DNA of 64,000 nt from CAVYXK01 sp963708245 (GTDB taxonomy: Bacteria > Pseudomonadota > Alphaproteobacteria > Acetobacterales > Acetobacteraceae). Positions 24,877 to 36,829 of this stretch are shown here, piece by piece. The stretch's first letter is position 1, and each line of letters starts with the position of its first letter. The notes beneath the pieces were generated by a model. It searched no databases and had not been told where the DNA came from. It was given only the letters and a program-made list of their open reading frames with translations. Both the position numbers and the translations under genes were made by a program. The stretch spans positions 62,001 through 126,000 of the forward strand of contig OY970201.1 of NCBI GenBank assembly GCA_963708245.1. The letters run 5' to 3'.

Positions 24877-25974
24877 TCAACGCCGCGCCGGTATTGCCCA
24901 AGCCTCACTGCCGCGCTCGGTCAGTTTCACCGGATAGGCTTGGCCGCCCGCCTCATTCAGTGCCGCGATCAGCCGGTAGCGACGCTCGGTGGGCACGACG
25001 AACATCATGAAGCCGCCACCGCCGGCGCCGGAAACCTTCGCCGCCAACGCGCCGTTGCGCCGGGCCAGGACCTCCAGCGCCTCGATGTGCTCATTTGAAA
25101 TCGCCGCTGCCGTCCGCTTCTTGGCCATCCAAGAGCGTTCCAGGATCGCCGCAAATCCCTCCATGTCGCCGAGCAGCACCGCGTCCTTCATGGCGGCGGC
25201 GTCCTGCTTGAGTTGGTGCATCGCGTCCAGCGCATCGACCGCCCCGGCATCCAGCCGTTCGGACTGCTGGCGGATGATTCGGTCAGACAGGCGGGACTGG
25301 CCGGAGAAGCAGACCACCAGTGAGGATTCGAGCTCGTTGATCACGGCCTGGCTGAAGCGCAGCGGGTTGACGATGACACGGCCGCCGGCCAGGAATTCGA
25401 TGAAATTGATACCGCCGAACGCCGCAGAGAACTGGTCCTGTTGGCCACCGGCAAGTCCGAGGTCCACCCGTTCGATTTCGTGCGCGAGATGCGCCACTTC
25501 GTAGCGGCCAAGTGGAATATCGAGATACGAGCAATAGGCCTCGATCAGCGCGACCACCAAAGCCGACGAGGAGCCCAAGCCCGAGCCCATGGGCGCATCG
25601 ACCACCGTCGTGACAGTGATCGCCAGCGGTTCGCTTGCGTTGTAGTCGCGCACCATCCGCTCATAGACACCGCGATGCAGCAGAAGCCGCGAGTCCGGTA
25701 CTACGGGGGCGGCGACATGGGTTTCCTCCTGGCCAACGTCGCAGGCGTCGAACACCAGGCATCCATCGTCGCGCGGCTGGATAGAAGCGAAGGCATACCG
25801 GTCGATGGTCGCGTTCAGTACCGCTCCGCCAAATACTTCGGCGTAGCTTGGCAGATCGGTGCCCCCACCGGCGAGGCCAAGCCGCAACGGTGCACGCGCA
25901 CGTACCGCCTGATGACGGTGATGCGCGCCACGGATTGCTGTTCGGCGGATGGCGTGATCGATGATTTCGTCCAT
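24877..25974 (-). CDS. hddA: D-glycero-alpha-D-manno-heptose 7-phosphate kinase (GHMP family)
   Basis: 365 residues. The GHMP kinase features are VRARAPLRLGLAGGGTDLPSY at residues 25-45, the ATP loop PMGSGLGSSSALVVALIEAY, the HEIERVDLGLAGGQQDQFSAAFGG segment characteristic of the HddA subgroup, and the C-terminal AAKVSGAGGGGFMMFVV. HddA phosphorylates the anomeric position of heptose 7-phosphate on the way to GDP-D-glycero-alpha-D-manno-heptose. It is divergent from gmhA, and hddC-gmhB lies next to it, so the pathway is complete at this locus. The first ~24 residues are poorly conserved and the start could be later. Confidence 0.87.
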   Translation of the reverse strand: MDEIIDHAIRRTAIRGAHHRHQAVRARAPLRLGLAGGGTDLPSYAEVFGGAVLNATIDRYAFASIQPRDDGCLVFDACDVGQEETHVAAPVVPDSRLLLHRGVYERMVRDYNASEPLAITVTTVVDAPMGSGLGSSSALVVALIEAYCSYLDIPLGRYEVAHLAHEIERVDLGLAGGQQDQFSAAFGGINFIEFLAGGRVIVNPLRFSQAVINELESSLVVCFSGQSRLSDRIIRQQSERLDAGAVDALDAMHQLKQDAAAMKDAVLLGDMEGFAAILERSWMAKKRTAAAISNEHIEALEVLARRNGALAAKVSGAGGGGFMMFVVPTERRYRLIAALNEAGGQAYPVKLTERGSEAWAIPARR

Positions 25975-26104
25975 GGCGCGCTCAACCGCAGGATTACGAC
26001 AGCACTATAGCAATCGGCCCGACATGCAACAACGATATCCGGAACCAGGATGGCCGGTGCATTTCATACTTGGCAACGAGATGCCGCTCAGGCAAAGCTC
26101 CGGC

Positions 26105-26707
26105 ATGACCGAGACAGACAGCCAGTACATCGACGCGTATCTGTCACGATCGGCGACCGCGATGACAGAGCTGGCGCGCGATCGCGATACCCAGGCGTTG
26201 CTGGCGCGCATGGCGGGGGTTACCTGCCGGGCGATGCGGGCCGGGCGCAAGCTGATGATTGCCGGCAATGGCGGCAGCGCCGGCGATTCGCAGCACATCG
26301 CCGGGGAGTTCATTTCGCGTCTGATGTTCGACCATGCGCCGCTGCCGGCCATTGCGCTGACCGTCGATAGCTCGGCGATGACCGCTACCGCCAACGATTA
26401 CGGCTATCAGCATGTATTCGAGCGGCAGGTGCTAGGGCTCGGGCAGGAAGGGGACGTGTTCCTGGGCATCTCCACCTCGGGCCGCTCGCCCAACGTGCTG
26501 CGCGCGCTCGACGCGGCCCGTGGCAAGGGGGTGGTCTGCCTCGGCTTTGCCGGGCGCTCCGGCGGGGACATGGCGGAACGCTGCGAGCTGTTGTTCCGCG
26601 CACCGTCCGATCACACCCCGATCATTCAGCAGCTCCATATCACTGCGGCGCACGTGTTCTGCGCGCTGATCGAGCGGGGCATGTTCCCGGACCTCGCGCC
26701 CGCCTGA
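26105..26707 (+). CDS. gmhA: Phosphoheptose isomerase (SIS domain)
   Basis: 200 residues from the ATG at 26105, the usual length; longer frames start at 26081 and 25961. GmhA isomerises sedoheptulose 7-phosphate to D-glycero-D-manno-heptose 7-phosphate. Signatures are LMIAGNGGSAGDSQHIAGEF, the LTVDSSAMTATANDYGY active-site segment, FLGISTSGRSPNVL and the C-terminal HITAAHVFCALIE. The next gene begins two bases after its stop. Confidence 0.92.
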   Translation: MTETDSQYIDAYLSRSATAMTELARDRDTQALLARMAGVTCRAMRAGRKLMIAGNGGSAGDSQHIAGEFISRLMFDHAPLPAIALTVDSSAMTATANDYGYQHVFERQVLGLGQEGDVFLGISTSGRSPNVLRALDAARGKGVVCLGFAGRSGGDMAERCELLFRAPSDHTPIIQQLHITAAHVFCALIERGMFPDLAPA

Positions 26708-26709
26708 CC

Positions 26710-27960
26710 GTGTCCGCAGCGACCATCCGGCAATGCGCCATCCTGGCGGGCGGGCTGGGGACAAGGCTGGGGGCGATCACGGCAGCGACGCCGAAACCGG
26801 TGCTGGACGTCGGGGACCGGCCATTCCTGTCCTGGCTTATGCGGGAGATGCTGAGGTTCGGGGTCGAAGAGATTCTTCTGCTCACCGGGCATCTCTCTTC
26901 GGTGGTGGAGGACGCCGTGCGCGCCGCGGCAGAACGGTTGCCGCGGCCCGTCAGCCTGCGGTTTTCAGTCGAGCCGACGCCGGCCGGCACCGGCGGCGCG
27001 CTGTTCCACGCCAAGGCACTCCTGGAGGAGCGCTTCCTGCTGTGCAACGGCGACAGCCTGTTCGACTGTAACCTGGCCGAACTGCTGCGCGACGCGGCGG
27101 GGGACGGCCCGGAGACTATCGGGCGGATGCTGCTGCGGCGAACCGAGGATGCGTCGCGCTACGGGGTCGCGGCGCTGGACGGCGACAGAATCTGTTCGTT
27201 TCAGGCGCGGCCGGTACCCGGCACGCCGGGGATCATCAACGCCGGGGTCTACCTGTTGAACCGGCGGGTGCTGGAGCACGTGGCACCGTCCTGCTCGCTG
27301 GAGCAGGACGTGTTACCGGCGCTGGGCGCGGCGGGTGGACTGCGCGGCACGCTGGCGGATGGCTGGTTCATCGATATTGGGATCCCGGCGGACTTGGCGC
27401 GGGCGCGTGAGGACCTGCCTCGCCGCCTGCGCCGCCCCGCCCTGTTCCTGGACCGCGACGGCGTCCTGAACGTGGATCACGGCCATGTCGGCACGCGCGA
27501 TCGCTGGCAGTGGGTGCCCGGCGCGTTGGATGCCGTGCGCCAGGCAACTGCTCATGGCTGGCATGTCTTCGTGGTGACCAACCAGTCTGGAGTGGCACGT
27601 GGGCTTTATGATGAAGCCGCGGTGCGGGCGCTGCTGGCGTGGGCGGCCGACGAGGCGCGGGGGACCGGCGGCACGGTCGATGACGCACGTTATTGCCCCT
27701 ATCACCCGGAGGGTCTGATCCCTGCCTACCGCCGGGTCAGCGACTGGCGCAAGCCGGCACCGGGCATGCTGCTCGACCTGATCCGGGCCTGGGAGCTCGA
27801 TCCTGAACGATGCGTGATGGTGGGGAACGCGAGGACTGACCTGGAAGCGGCGGCAGCCGCGGGGATGCGTGGGTACCTGTTTCCGGGTGGGAACCTAGCC
27901 GAGTTCGTCGCGCCCATTCTGGCGGGCGCTTCTTCCCTTGCTGGACCGGCCGAAGGGTGA
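26710..27960 (+). CDS. hddC-gmhB: Fused heptose 1-phosphate guanylyltransferase / heptose 1,7-bisphosphate phosphatase
   Basis: 416 residues from a GTG. Residues 1-235 form a nucleotidyltransferase (ILAGGLGTRLGAITAATPKPVL, then FLLCNGDSLFDCN and GIINAGVYLLN) that would make GDP-heptose. Residues 240-410 form a HAD phosphatase (LFLDRDGVLNVDHG, VVTNQSGVARGLY, KPAPGMLLDLIRAW, MVGNARTDLEAAAAAGM). In GmhB a zinc loop normally has Cys-x-His and a later Cys-x-Cys. Here the first pair is present (YCPYHPEGL) but the second is replaced by Ser and Trp (RVSDWRKP). The fusion gives two consecutive steps on one chain. Part order agrees with gmhA and hddA next door. Confidence 0.87.
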   Translation: MSAATIRQCAILAGGLGTRLGAITAATPKPVLDVGDRPFLSWLMREMLRFGVEEILLLTGHLSSVVEDAVRAAAERLPRPVSLRFSVEPTPAGTGGALFHAKALLEERFLLCNGDSLFDCNLAELLRDAAGDGPETIGRMLLRRTEDASRYGVAALDGDRICSFQARPVPGTPGIINAGVYLLNRRVLEHVAPSCSLEQDVLPALGAAGGLRGTLADGWFIDIGIPADLARAREDLPRRLRRPALFLDRDGVLNVDHGHVGTRDRWQWVPGALDAVRQATAHGWHVFVVTNQSGVARGLYDEAAVRALLAWAADEARGTGGTVDDARYCPYHPEGLIPAYRRVSDWRKPAPGMLLDLIRAWELDPERCVMVGNARTDLEAAAAAGMRGYLFPGGNLAEFVAPILAGASSLAGPAEG

Positions 27961-27992
27961 GGTAATCGCATTCCGATAGTGGGAGGGGACGA

Positions 27993-28382
27993 ATGATCAC
28001 GTACACTTGGGAGCACATCCATCTGCGCAGCCCGGATCCGGAGGTGACAGCGCAATGGTACGAGCGGATGCTGGGCGCTGAGGTGATCCGGAGCAGGCAG
28101 CCGGACGGGGCGACTCGGATCGACCTCGACCTCGGCGGCGGGCAGAAGGTGTTCATTGCCCCGGCAAACCCGAAGCTCGCCACCGCCGCGCCGCCGCAAG
28201 CGCCGTATTTCGGCCTGGAGCACATTGGTCTGACGGTGACTGACATCGACGGCGCGGTCGTGGAGCTGAAGGGCAAGGGCGTCGAATTCACCACCGAGCC
28301 GACGACGGTCCGGCCGGGGGTGCGGATCGCATTCATGCGCGGTCCGGAGGGTGTGCTGATCGAGTTGATCCAGCGGGGCTAG
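27993..28382 (+). CDS. VOC (glyoxalase/bleomycin-resistance) family protein
   Basis: 129 residues with one pair of beta-alpha-beta-beta-beta motifs: TWEHIHLRSPDPEVTAQWYERMLGAEV and FGLEHIGLTVTDIDGAVVELKGKGVEF, ending MRGPEGVLIELIQ. Candidate metal ligands are the His in the first strand, the His in GLEHIG and the Glu in LIELI. VOC proteins include isomerases, dioxygenases and resistance proteins; which one cannot be said. It follows the heptose gene by 32 bases on the same strand and could be co-transcribed. Confidence 0.82.
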   Translation: MITYTWEHIHLRSPDPEVTAQWYERMLGAEVIRSRQPDGATRIDLDLGGGQKVFIAPANPKLATAAPPQAPYFGLEHIGLTVTDIDGAVVELKGKGVEFTTEPTTVRPGVRIAFMRGPEGVLIELIQRG

Positions 28383-28395
28383 TCGGGAGCTGTAA

Positions 28396-28431
28396 GCTCG
28401 GCCCCGCCCGTAAGGGGAGGGGGGGTTCCCT
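28396..28431. repeat. Dispersed GC-rich repeat, family B, copy 2
   Basis: CTCGGCCCCGCCCGTAAGGG followed by GAGGGGGGG, related to the element at 4141-4172. It sits between two convergent genes. Confidence 0.55.
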
Positions 28432-28434
28432 GTC

Positions 28435-30381
28435 TTAGGTCAGGCCGCCGAGGCGTAGGCCGTCGGCGTAGCGGGCGCGGTCTTCGGCGAGACGGATCGG
28501 CGAGCGTTCCAGCGCCTGGGTGACCGAGAATCGCGGTTCGAGCGCAAGCAGCCGTTCTCGCACTTTGGAAGCTTGATCGTGCCGTCCCAGATGGCCGAGG
28601 GCTGCCAGTTGCGTCTTGTAGGATGATGAGAAGCCAGGGTTCAGCGCGATCGCGCGCGCCCCGAGCTTGACCGCGGCCTCGTACTCGCCGCGCAGGAAAT
28701 GCGGTACAGCGAGCGAACCCTCATAGACGAAGCCTAACGGATCGTCCGGTGAGAGGTTGCGCGCTCGGGCGGCGCGACGGAGCGCCTCTTCATGGTGACC
28801 GGAATAGCTGTGCGCAAAGGCTGACCGGCACCAAGCGAGCGGCAGATTGGGGTTGGCAGCGATTGCTCGTTCGTGCAACTCGAGCGCTTCGTCCGGCCGC
28901 TGCTCGATATATCCGCGCACATGGCCCGCTAAGGTCAGCGCCCGCGCGTCGTCGGGTGCGAGATCGACTGCGGTGGTCGCCAGATCGTGGGCGCGACGGG
29001 TGACCCCGGCAATATCCTCGGCCCAGCCCTGGCCGAGAGCAAACAGGTACCACTGGGCAAGCCACGCAAGAATGCGGGGATTGTTCGGATCTAGGCTGAG
29101 GGCATGCTCCAGGTTCTCGCCGGCGGTCTGGAAGCCGGATCGATCGAGACGGAAAAGATGCGGAATAGAAGCATGGAGCAAGTCATGCGCTGTGGGATTG
29201 GCGTGGAGCAACGCCGACACGCGTTCCCCCTCCCACAGCAGCAGTCTCGACTCGAGCTGGGCGACTGTCCCAGAAGCGATATCGTCCTGGAGATCGAAGA
29301 TGCCCGTGAAGGTCCGGTCGAAACGGGCGGACCACACCACCTCGCCAGCACTGCGTAGGTCGAGTAGGCGGGTCATGACGCGGATCTGTTCGCCGCTCTG
29401 CTGTACTGTGCCGTCGATCAGGAAATCGAGGTGGAACTGACGCCACAATGAGTCGCGTTCCGACCTGTCACCGAACAGCGTTGCTAACGAAACCACCGGC
29501 ACACAGGCGAGCCACCGGAAGCGTGCGAGGGCGCCGGTGAGTTCCTCGGCCAATGCTGCTGCCAACTCGCCTGCTTGGCCACCCGGCAAGGCACTGAGCG
29601 GCGCCACGCCGACCCGCAGGCGCCCGCCCGGCCGGTGCGGGATGACCGCCAAGCCCGGGGGCTCGATTTTTCCGGCCGAGCGGGATCCGACGCTGGTTGA
29701 TTGGACGCCGCCCTCGGCGCGGGCCTCTGCGAGGAGTGCCATTGTCTGCGCGGACGGGGCGCGCTGGCCAGCTTCGTCCAACGCGGCACGACACTGTTCA
29801 AAGACAGAGATCGCCGCGGCTTGGTCACCACGATCAATTCGTATGCGCATCAAGGCCTGCCAGGCTGCTTCGTGGCCGCGGTCGATCGCGAGCAAGGCCT
29901 CTGCCGCTGCCACGATCTGATCCGGACGAACGGCCGATCGCAGCGCCGCTTCCGCTTGCGCGCGGGCGCGCTGGGCCAGGACGCGACGCTCGGTGGCGAG
30001 CCATTGGTCGAATGCCGGATCGATCCCACCGAGGTCTTCCAGGAGCTTTGGCCGATCTCCCGGCCATTCGGGGTTTTCTGTGCCCGGGCTTCGGAAATCT
30101 ATATCGATATCGATATCGATGCCGTCGTCGCGCAACGCGACCTGGACACGATCAATGTCCAGAAGGAGGGCGGCCAGCGGGCCCAGCGCATCCTGCAGCT
30201 CGTGCAGAGCCTGACGCAGCGAACCTTTGGCCTGCTGCGGCTCACGGCGGCTCCATAACAGCGCGATGAGCTGGGCCCGCAGCACCGGGCGTGGCGCAGC
30301 CAGGGCGAGTACGGCCAAGATCGCTCGGGTTTTGCGTGCCCGCGGGAGGACCGATCGGCCGGCCACGTCTTTGGCCTGCAT
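28435..30381 (-). CDS. BTAD/TPR transcriptional regulator (SARP-like, TPR C-terminus)
   Basis: 648 residues. The first 60 residues resemble the SARP-type DNA-binding region (RKTRAILAVLALAAPRPVLRAQLIALLWSRREPQQAKGSLRQALHELQ), followed by a BTAD helical domain to about residue 210 (FDQWLATERR, ASVFEQCRAAL-type). The middle (VGVAPLSALPGGQAGELAAALAEELTGAL, then FLIDGTVQQSGEQIRV) resembles the regulatory domain of TPR-type adenylate-cyclase-like regulators. The C-terminal half is TPR repeats. The frame stays open upstream for some 30 codons and encodes VLKIALRGP, the missing first strand, but without a standard start codon. A run of Ile-Asp repeats lies near residue 90. Confidence 0.75.
   Translation of the reverse strand: MQAKDVAGRSVLPRARKTRAILAVLALAAPRPVLRAQLIALLWSRREPQQAKGSLRQALHELQDALGPLAALLLDIDRVQVALRDDGIDIDIDIDFRSPGTENPEWPGDRPKLLEDLGGIDPAFDQWLATERRVLAQRARAQAEAALRSAVRPDQIVAAAEALLAIDRGHEAAWQALMRIRIDRGDQAAAISVFEQCRAALDEAGQRAPSAQTMALLAEARAEGGVQSTSVGSRSAGKIEPPGLAVIPHRPGGRLRVGVAPLSALPGGQAGELAAALAEELTGALARFRWLACVPVVSLATLFGDRSERDSLWRQFHLDFLIDGTVQQSGEQIRVMTRLLDLRSAGEVVWSARFDRTFTGIFDLQDDIASGTVAQLESRLLLWEGERVSALLHANPTAHDLLHASIPHLFRLDRSGFQTAGENLEHALSLDPNNPRILAWLAQWYLFALGQGWAEDIAGVTRRAHDLATTAVDLAPDDARALTLAGHVRGYIEQRPDEALELHERAIAANPNLPLAWCRSAFAHSYSGHHEEALRRAARARNLSPDDPLGFVYEGSLAVPHFLRGEYEAAVKLGARAIALNPGFSSSYKTQLAALGHLGRHDQASKVRERLLALEPRFSVTQALERSPIRLAEDRARYADGLRLGGLT
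30100..30120. repeat. ATATCG hexanucleotide microsatellite inside a gene
   Basis: About 3.5 units of ATATCG. It encodes Ile-Asp repeats on the minus strand. Changes of whole units keep the frame; the tract is AT-rich compared with its surroundings. Confidence 0.75.
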
Positions 30382-30690
30382 CGGGCCACGCAGCGCGATC
30401 TTTAGTACCGGCGGCGGCGCGACAGAGCTCCACGCCTCAGGCCGGTTTTCGGTGTCGCGAGGGAAGATGGCTTACCTCCGACTAGGCGAAGCTGAAGCAG
30501 GGAGGCGTCATCGAACAGGCGAACCGCACCGACCTGAGCTGCGCACGCGAGCAACCCTGCGCCGGTGCACTATTTTGAACCCATCGTTTGGGTCCATGCA
30601 ACTCATGGCGTTACGGGTGTGTCTTAATAGACAATCAGGGGTAGGGTCAAGATATAACGTGGGCCGTGGTTGTGGCACGGTAGGTGGCCG

Positions 30691-30963
30691 CTACAGGAAC
30701 TTGTGTCCACGATGGATCACGTGGCGCGACAGCCAGATGGAGGCGCAGATGCCGCTCGCCGAAGCCGAGCCGACAATCAGCGAGAACGCCAGATGGCTGT
30801 AGCCGACCGCAGCATGGATATAGATGAACTGCGTATTATTGAGGCCGATCGCCACCAGGGCGCCGATCAAGTAGTTGCCGGTATTTAGGTTGCGGCCCTG
30901 CACGCCGATCAACAGGATGTTGACGAAGGCGGCGCACCATAAACCGATCTGGGTCCAGGGCAT
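30691..30963 (-). CDS. Small membrane protein, coupled to the DUF6065 gene
   Basis: 90 residues from the ATG at 30963, whose A is also the last base of the upstream TGA, so translation is coupled. Hydrophobic segments are about 7-22 (GLWCAAFVNILLIG), 32-47 (LIGALVAIGLNN) and 58-78 (LAFSLIVGSASASGICASIWL), with a basic tail RHVIHRGHKF. It resembles small polytopic proteins encoded in phage and phage-derived loci, with the GRNLNTGNYLIGA segment. Function unknown; holin-like is possible but not shown. Confidence 0.6.
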   Translation of the reverse strand: MPWTQIGLWCAAFVNILLIGVQGRNLNTGNYLIGALVAIGLNNTQFIYIHAAVGYSHLAFSLIVGSASASGICASIWLSRHVIHRGHKFL

Positions 30964-31735
30964 CACGCAGCCACCCCGGTGAATGGGCAACTGCCCTTCC
31001 GCCGCTTTCGAGTCTCCACCGCATGGGCGCCGTATGGCCGATCCGGCCTCCTGTTCGGTTCGGCAACTCGCCGGTTGTAGTCTGACCATTCGGCGGCGCC
31101 AAAATCGGTGAGCCGGGGGGCGGCTATGTGCATGTCCGCAAGCACCGCATCACCGTAGAGCGCGCAGGGAACCGGCTGCACTTGGGCGAGCGGCAGATCA
31201 GCGCGCAGCCGGATCGGCGCATCCGTTTTGGTGAGCCTGAGATTGATGAACAGGGGGCCGAACCAGGACTCCGGCTCCACGATGCCTTCGAAATGCTCGA
31301 CATGCGTCATCAGGGGGAAGTTCGCCGGCCGCCGCACCAGCAAGCCCCAGCCAGGTGCCGCACGCGCCATCAGACCGAACTGCACCTGCAGAAACCCGCC
31401 ATGTTCGCCAAGTGCAGTCAGGAATGGCGGGCACATTCCGGCCAGTTCGGGTGGCGCTGCTTGGTCCCATGCTTCCGGGAAACCGGGGAAGTGGCAGGCA
31501 TCGGAAAGCGGTAGCCAGCTCTCGCCGTCCTGGCTCCAGAACATGCCTATCCCATCATAGAGTAGCCAGCAATCGAGTGGGCAGAACAGCCACCAGCCGA
31601 AGGCGGTGGCGGAGCAAACGGCCTCACAGTAACGGACTGCGCAAATCGGCAGGGTTCCGACCGCCGAACGATCGGCCCGCTGCGGCGCACGCGCTCCTTC
31701 GATGAAGCGATAGAAGCGGACATTGGGGGATTCAT
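30963..31735 (-). CDS. DUF6065 family protein, start region frameshifted
   Basis: The conserved body runs from NVRFYRFIEG to the stop and includes SATAFGWWLFCPLDCWLLYDG, LTALGEHGGFLQVQFGLM and ESWFGPLFINLRLTK, which fit DUF6065, a family without known function. No usable start codon occurs in this frame between the body and the upstream peptide gene. The ATG at 31735 is well placed but off by one base: a run of five C (31724-31728) would need to be six to join it to the body. Upstream lies the repeat peptide gene; downstream a membrane protein overlaps by one base. Confidence 0.55.
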
Positions 31736-31798
31736 GGACGGCTCCGTACCAGGAGTAGTCCCGCGGCGCGGATGTATGCCGGGCCGCGGGAGATGACG

Positions 31799-31981
31799 TC
31801 AGCCGCGCACGCGCATACCGTCGCCGACACGGACCGCCGGAAGACGCATGCCGTCGCCGACGCGGATCCCCGGCAGACGCATACCGTCGCCGACGCGGAC
31901 TGCCGGAAGCCGCATGCCATCGCCGACGCGGACTGCCGGAATGCGCACGCCAATGCTGACCCGGATTTTCGGGGTATTCAT
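31799..31981 (-). CDS. 60-residue peptide with four 11-residue tandem repeats
   Basis: Starts at ATG 31981 with GCGAGG 11 bases upstream. After the leader MNTPKIRVSIGVRIP come four near-identical 11-residue units of the form (A/G)(V/I)RVGDGMRLP, the last ending RVRG. At DNA level the unit is 33 bp with mostly synonymous changes between copies. No cysteine, serine or threonine lies in the repeats, so a lanthipeptide is excluded. A beta-solenoid-like structural peptide or a multi-core precursor are possible readings. It is followed by DUF6065 and a small membrane protein on the same strand. Confidence 0.55.
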   Translation of the reverse strand: MNTPKIRVSIGVRIPAVRVGDGMRLPAVRVGDGMRLPGIRVGDGMRLPAVRVGDGMRVRG

Positions 31982-32373
31982 CAAGGGACCTCGCTTTCTC
32001 GCTGGTGATTGACAGGACCGTGCAGAGCACGGCGATCCGGGGCCGACGGTGTCGGGCCGGATGGCAGACGGGCTCGGCGCCCGATTGTTGGGGGCGTCGG
32101 AGCCGGTTGGGCACGTGGCAAGCCTGCGGCCACGCGGCAGGCGATGCCGCGTGGCCAAAGGCTTTTGTTTTGAAAGGAGAGTGCCGGGCGCAGTTCGCCC
32201 GCTGATGGGCGACGGATAGGCTAGCCGATTGCAGCTGTCAAGCTTTTTTTCCTAAATCGATAAGAAAGTATTCTGGCGCTCCATCGCACCTTCGCTGGTC
32301 ACGCTATGCGTGCCGACCCCGGGTCCGAGGCCGGGCAAACCATCTCCCGGCCGGTGTGGTGGTCGTGCTGGTT
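31982..32373. other. 392-base gene-free stretch
   Basis: No credible gene. It should hold the promoter of the repeat-peptide locus. It also contains a strong hairpin (32128-32156) and a T-rich tract at 32244-32252. Confidence 0.5.
32128..32170 (+). terminator. Hairpin followed by a T-rich stretch
   Basis: A perfect 12-bp stem GGCCACGCGGCA/TGCCGCGTGGCC with loop GGCGA, followed on the plus strand by AAAGGCTTTTGTTTT. This has the form of an intrinsic terminator for plus-strand transcripts, but no plus-strand gene lies upstream. It may instead block antisense transcription, or be part of a leader. Confidence 0.45.
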
Positions 32374-32907
32374 TCAGGCCACCGTGGGTTCAGCGATTGG
32401 CTGGCCTTGCTGGGCGCGGCGGGCTTGCCAGAGAGCGACGAAGTCGATCGGCTGCAGCAGAACCGGGGGGAAGCCGCCGTCGCGGGTTACGTCGGCCAGG
32501 ATGTTGCGGGCGAAGGGGAACAGGACGCGCGGACATTCGACCAACAGGACCGGCTCGATGGCGTTGTCCGGCACGCCGCTCAGGGTGAACAGCCCTGCAT
32601 AGGCGAGCTCGGCGACGAATACAGTGGCGGGGGAGGCTTGGTTCTGCCCATTCCCCTGGCTGCTCGGGGCCTCATGTGCCTCCGCGCGGATCATCAGCGA
32701 GACTTCGTACACGTGCTGATTTTCCTGCACACGCCGGGCCTGCACGTCGAGATTGATGTTGACCTGCGGCTGGGCCCGAAGCTGAGAGAAGATCTGCGGG
32801 GCCCCCGGCACCTCGAAGGAGAGATCCTTTACGTATTGAACATTGACCACCAGCGGTTGTTGGCGCTGCTGACCGCCGGGCTGCGGCGAGGGGGTGGTTT
32901 CCGACAT
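32374..32907 (-). CDS. secB: Protein-export chaperone SecB
   Basis: 177 residues from the ATG at 32907, preceded by CAGGAGAG; a longer frame to 33015 is not needed. SecB is a cytosolic tetramer that holds precursors unfolded and delivers them to SecA. Signatures are QYVKDLSFEVPGAPQIF, the INLDVQARRVQENQHVYEVSL strand, VFVAELAYAGLFTLSGVP and the CPRVLFPFARNILADVTRDGGFPPVLLQPIDF block. The C-terminus ends QPIAEPTVA. It is upstream of nothing related; dnaE lies behind on the same strand. Confidence 0.93.
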   Translation of the reverse strand: MSETTPSPQPGGQQRQQPLVVNVQYVKDLSFEVPGAPQIFSQLRAQPQVNINLDVQARRVQENQHVYEVSLMIRAEAHEAPSSQGNGQNQASPATVFVAELAYAGLFTLSGVPDNAIEPVLLVECPRVLFPFARNILADVTRDGGFPPVLLQPIDFVALWQARRAQQGQPIAEPTVA

Positions 32908-33050
32908 CCGGCTCTCCTGAACGTACGCGCGCCCGGGTAGCACGGCGGGGGGGTGCGAGACCAGGGGGAAGGACGGCGATGAGGGCGGAGTTTCGCCGGA
33001 AACCGATAGCCGCACCCGCAGGATGCGAGCTGGATCAGGGGTTCGGGCGG

Positions 33051-36467
<3,417 letters not shown>

Positions 36468-36568
36468 GCGGACGAATGTAGCTTTCGGGCCGAGTCGGGG
36501 CGAGGAAGGCTGCGATCGGCAGGGTGGTGGCGCACATAGCTCGGGCAAACTGGTTGGAGATTGGTTGA

Positions 36569-36818
36569 ATGGACAGCGCCGGTGAATTCGAGGCCAAGAC
36601 TCACTATTCCGAATTCCGATCTGCTGGACCCTGTCGAGCGCGGCGAGCGATGCACAATTACACGCCACGGAAAAGCGGTGGCCCGACTCCTGCCGGCCGC
36701 CGGGAAGCGTGACGTTGCGCGGATCGAGTCCGCAATTGCTCGCCTGCGGGAGCTGTCCGCCGGACACCGGTTGGACGGCGACGGGAAGGAATTCCGCGAT
36801 GGCGGCCGCAAATGGTGA
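36569..36818 (+). pseudogene. Phd/YefM-type antitoxin inactivated by a 7-bp tandem duplication
   Basis: From the ATG at 36569 the frame reads MDSAGEFEAKTHYSE, the start of a prevent-host-death antitoxin. The sequence ATTCCGA is then duplicated (36606-36619), which breaks the frame. With one copy removed, reading continues as DLLDPVERGERCTITRHGKAVARLLP to the stop at 36818, the expected family body. No toxin gene follows; the next gene is convergent hpnD, 12 bases away. Confidence 0.82.
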
Positions 36819-36829
36819 GCGACGCGCAG

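Noticed and set aside
31799..31981. Lanthipeptide or cyclic-thioether precursor
   Set aside because: The repeats contain no Cys, Ser or Thr and no modification enzyme of those classes is adjacent.
32128..32170. Terminator assigned to the secB or peptide transcripts
   Set aside because: The T-rich tail is on the plus strand, while both neighbours are on the minus strand.
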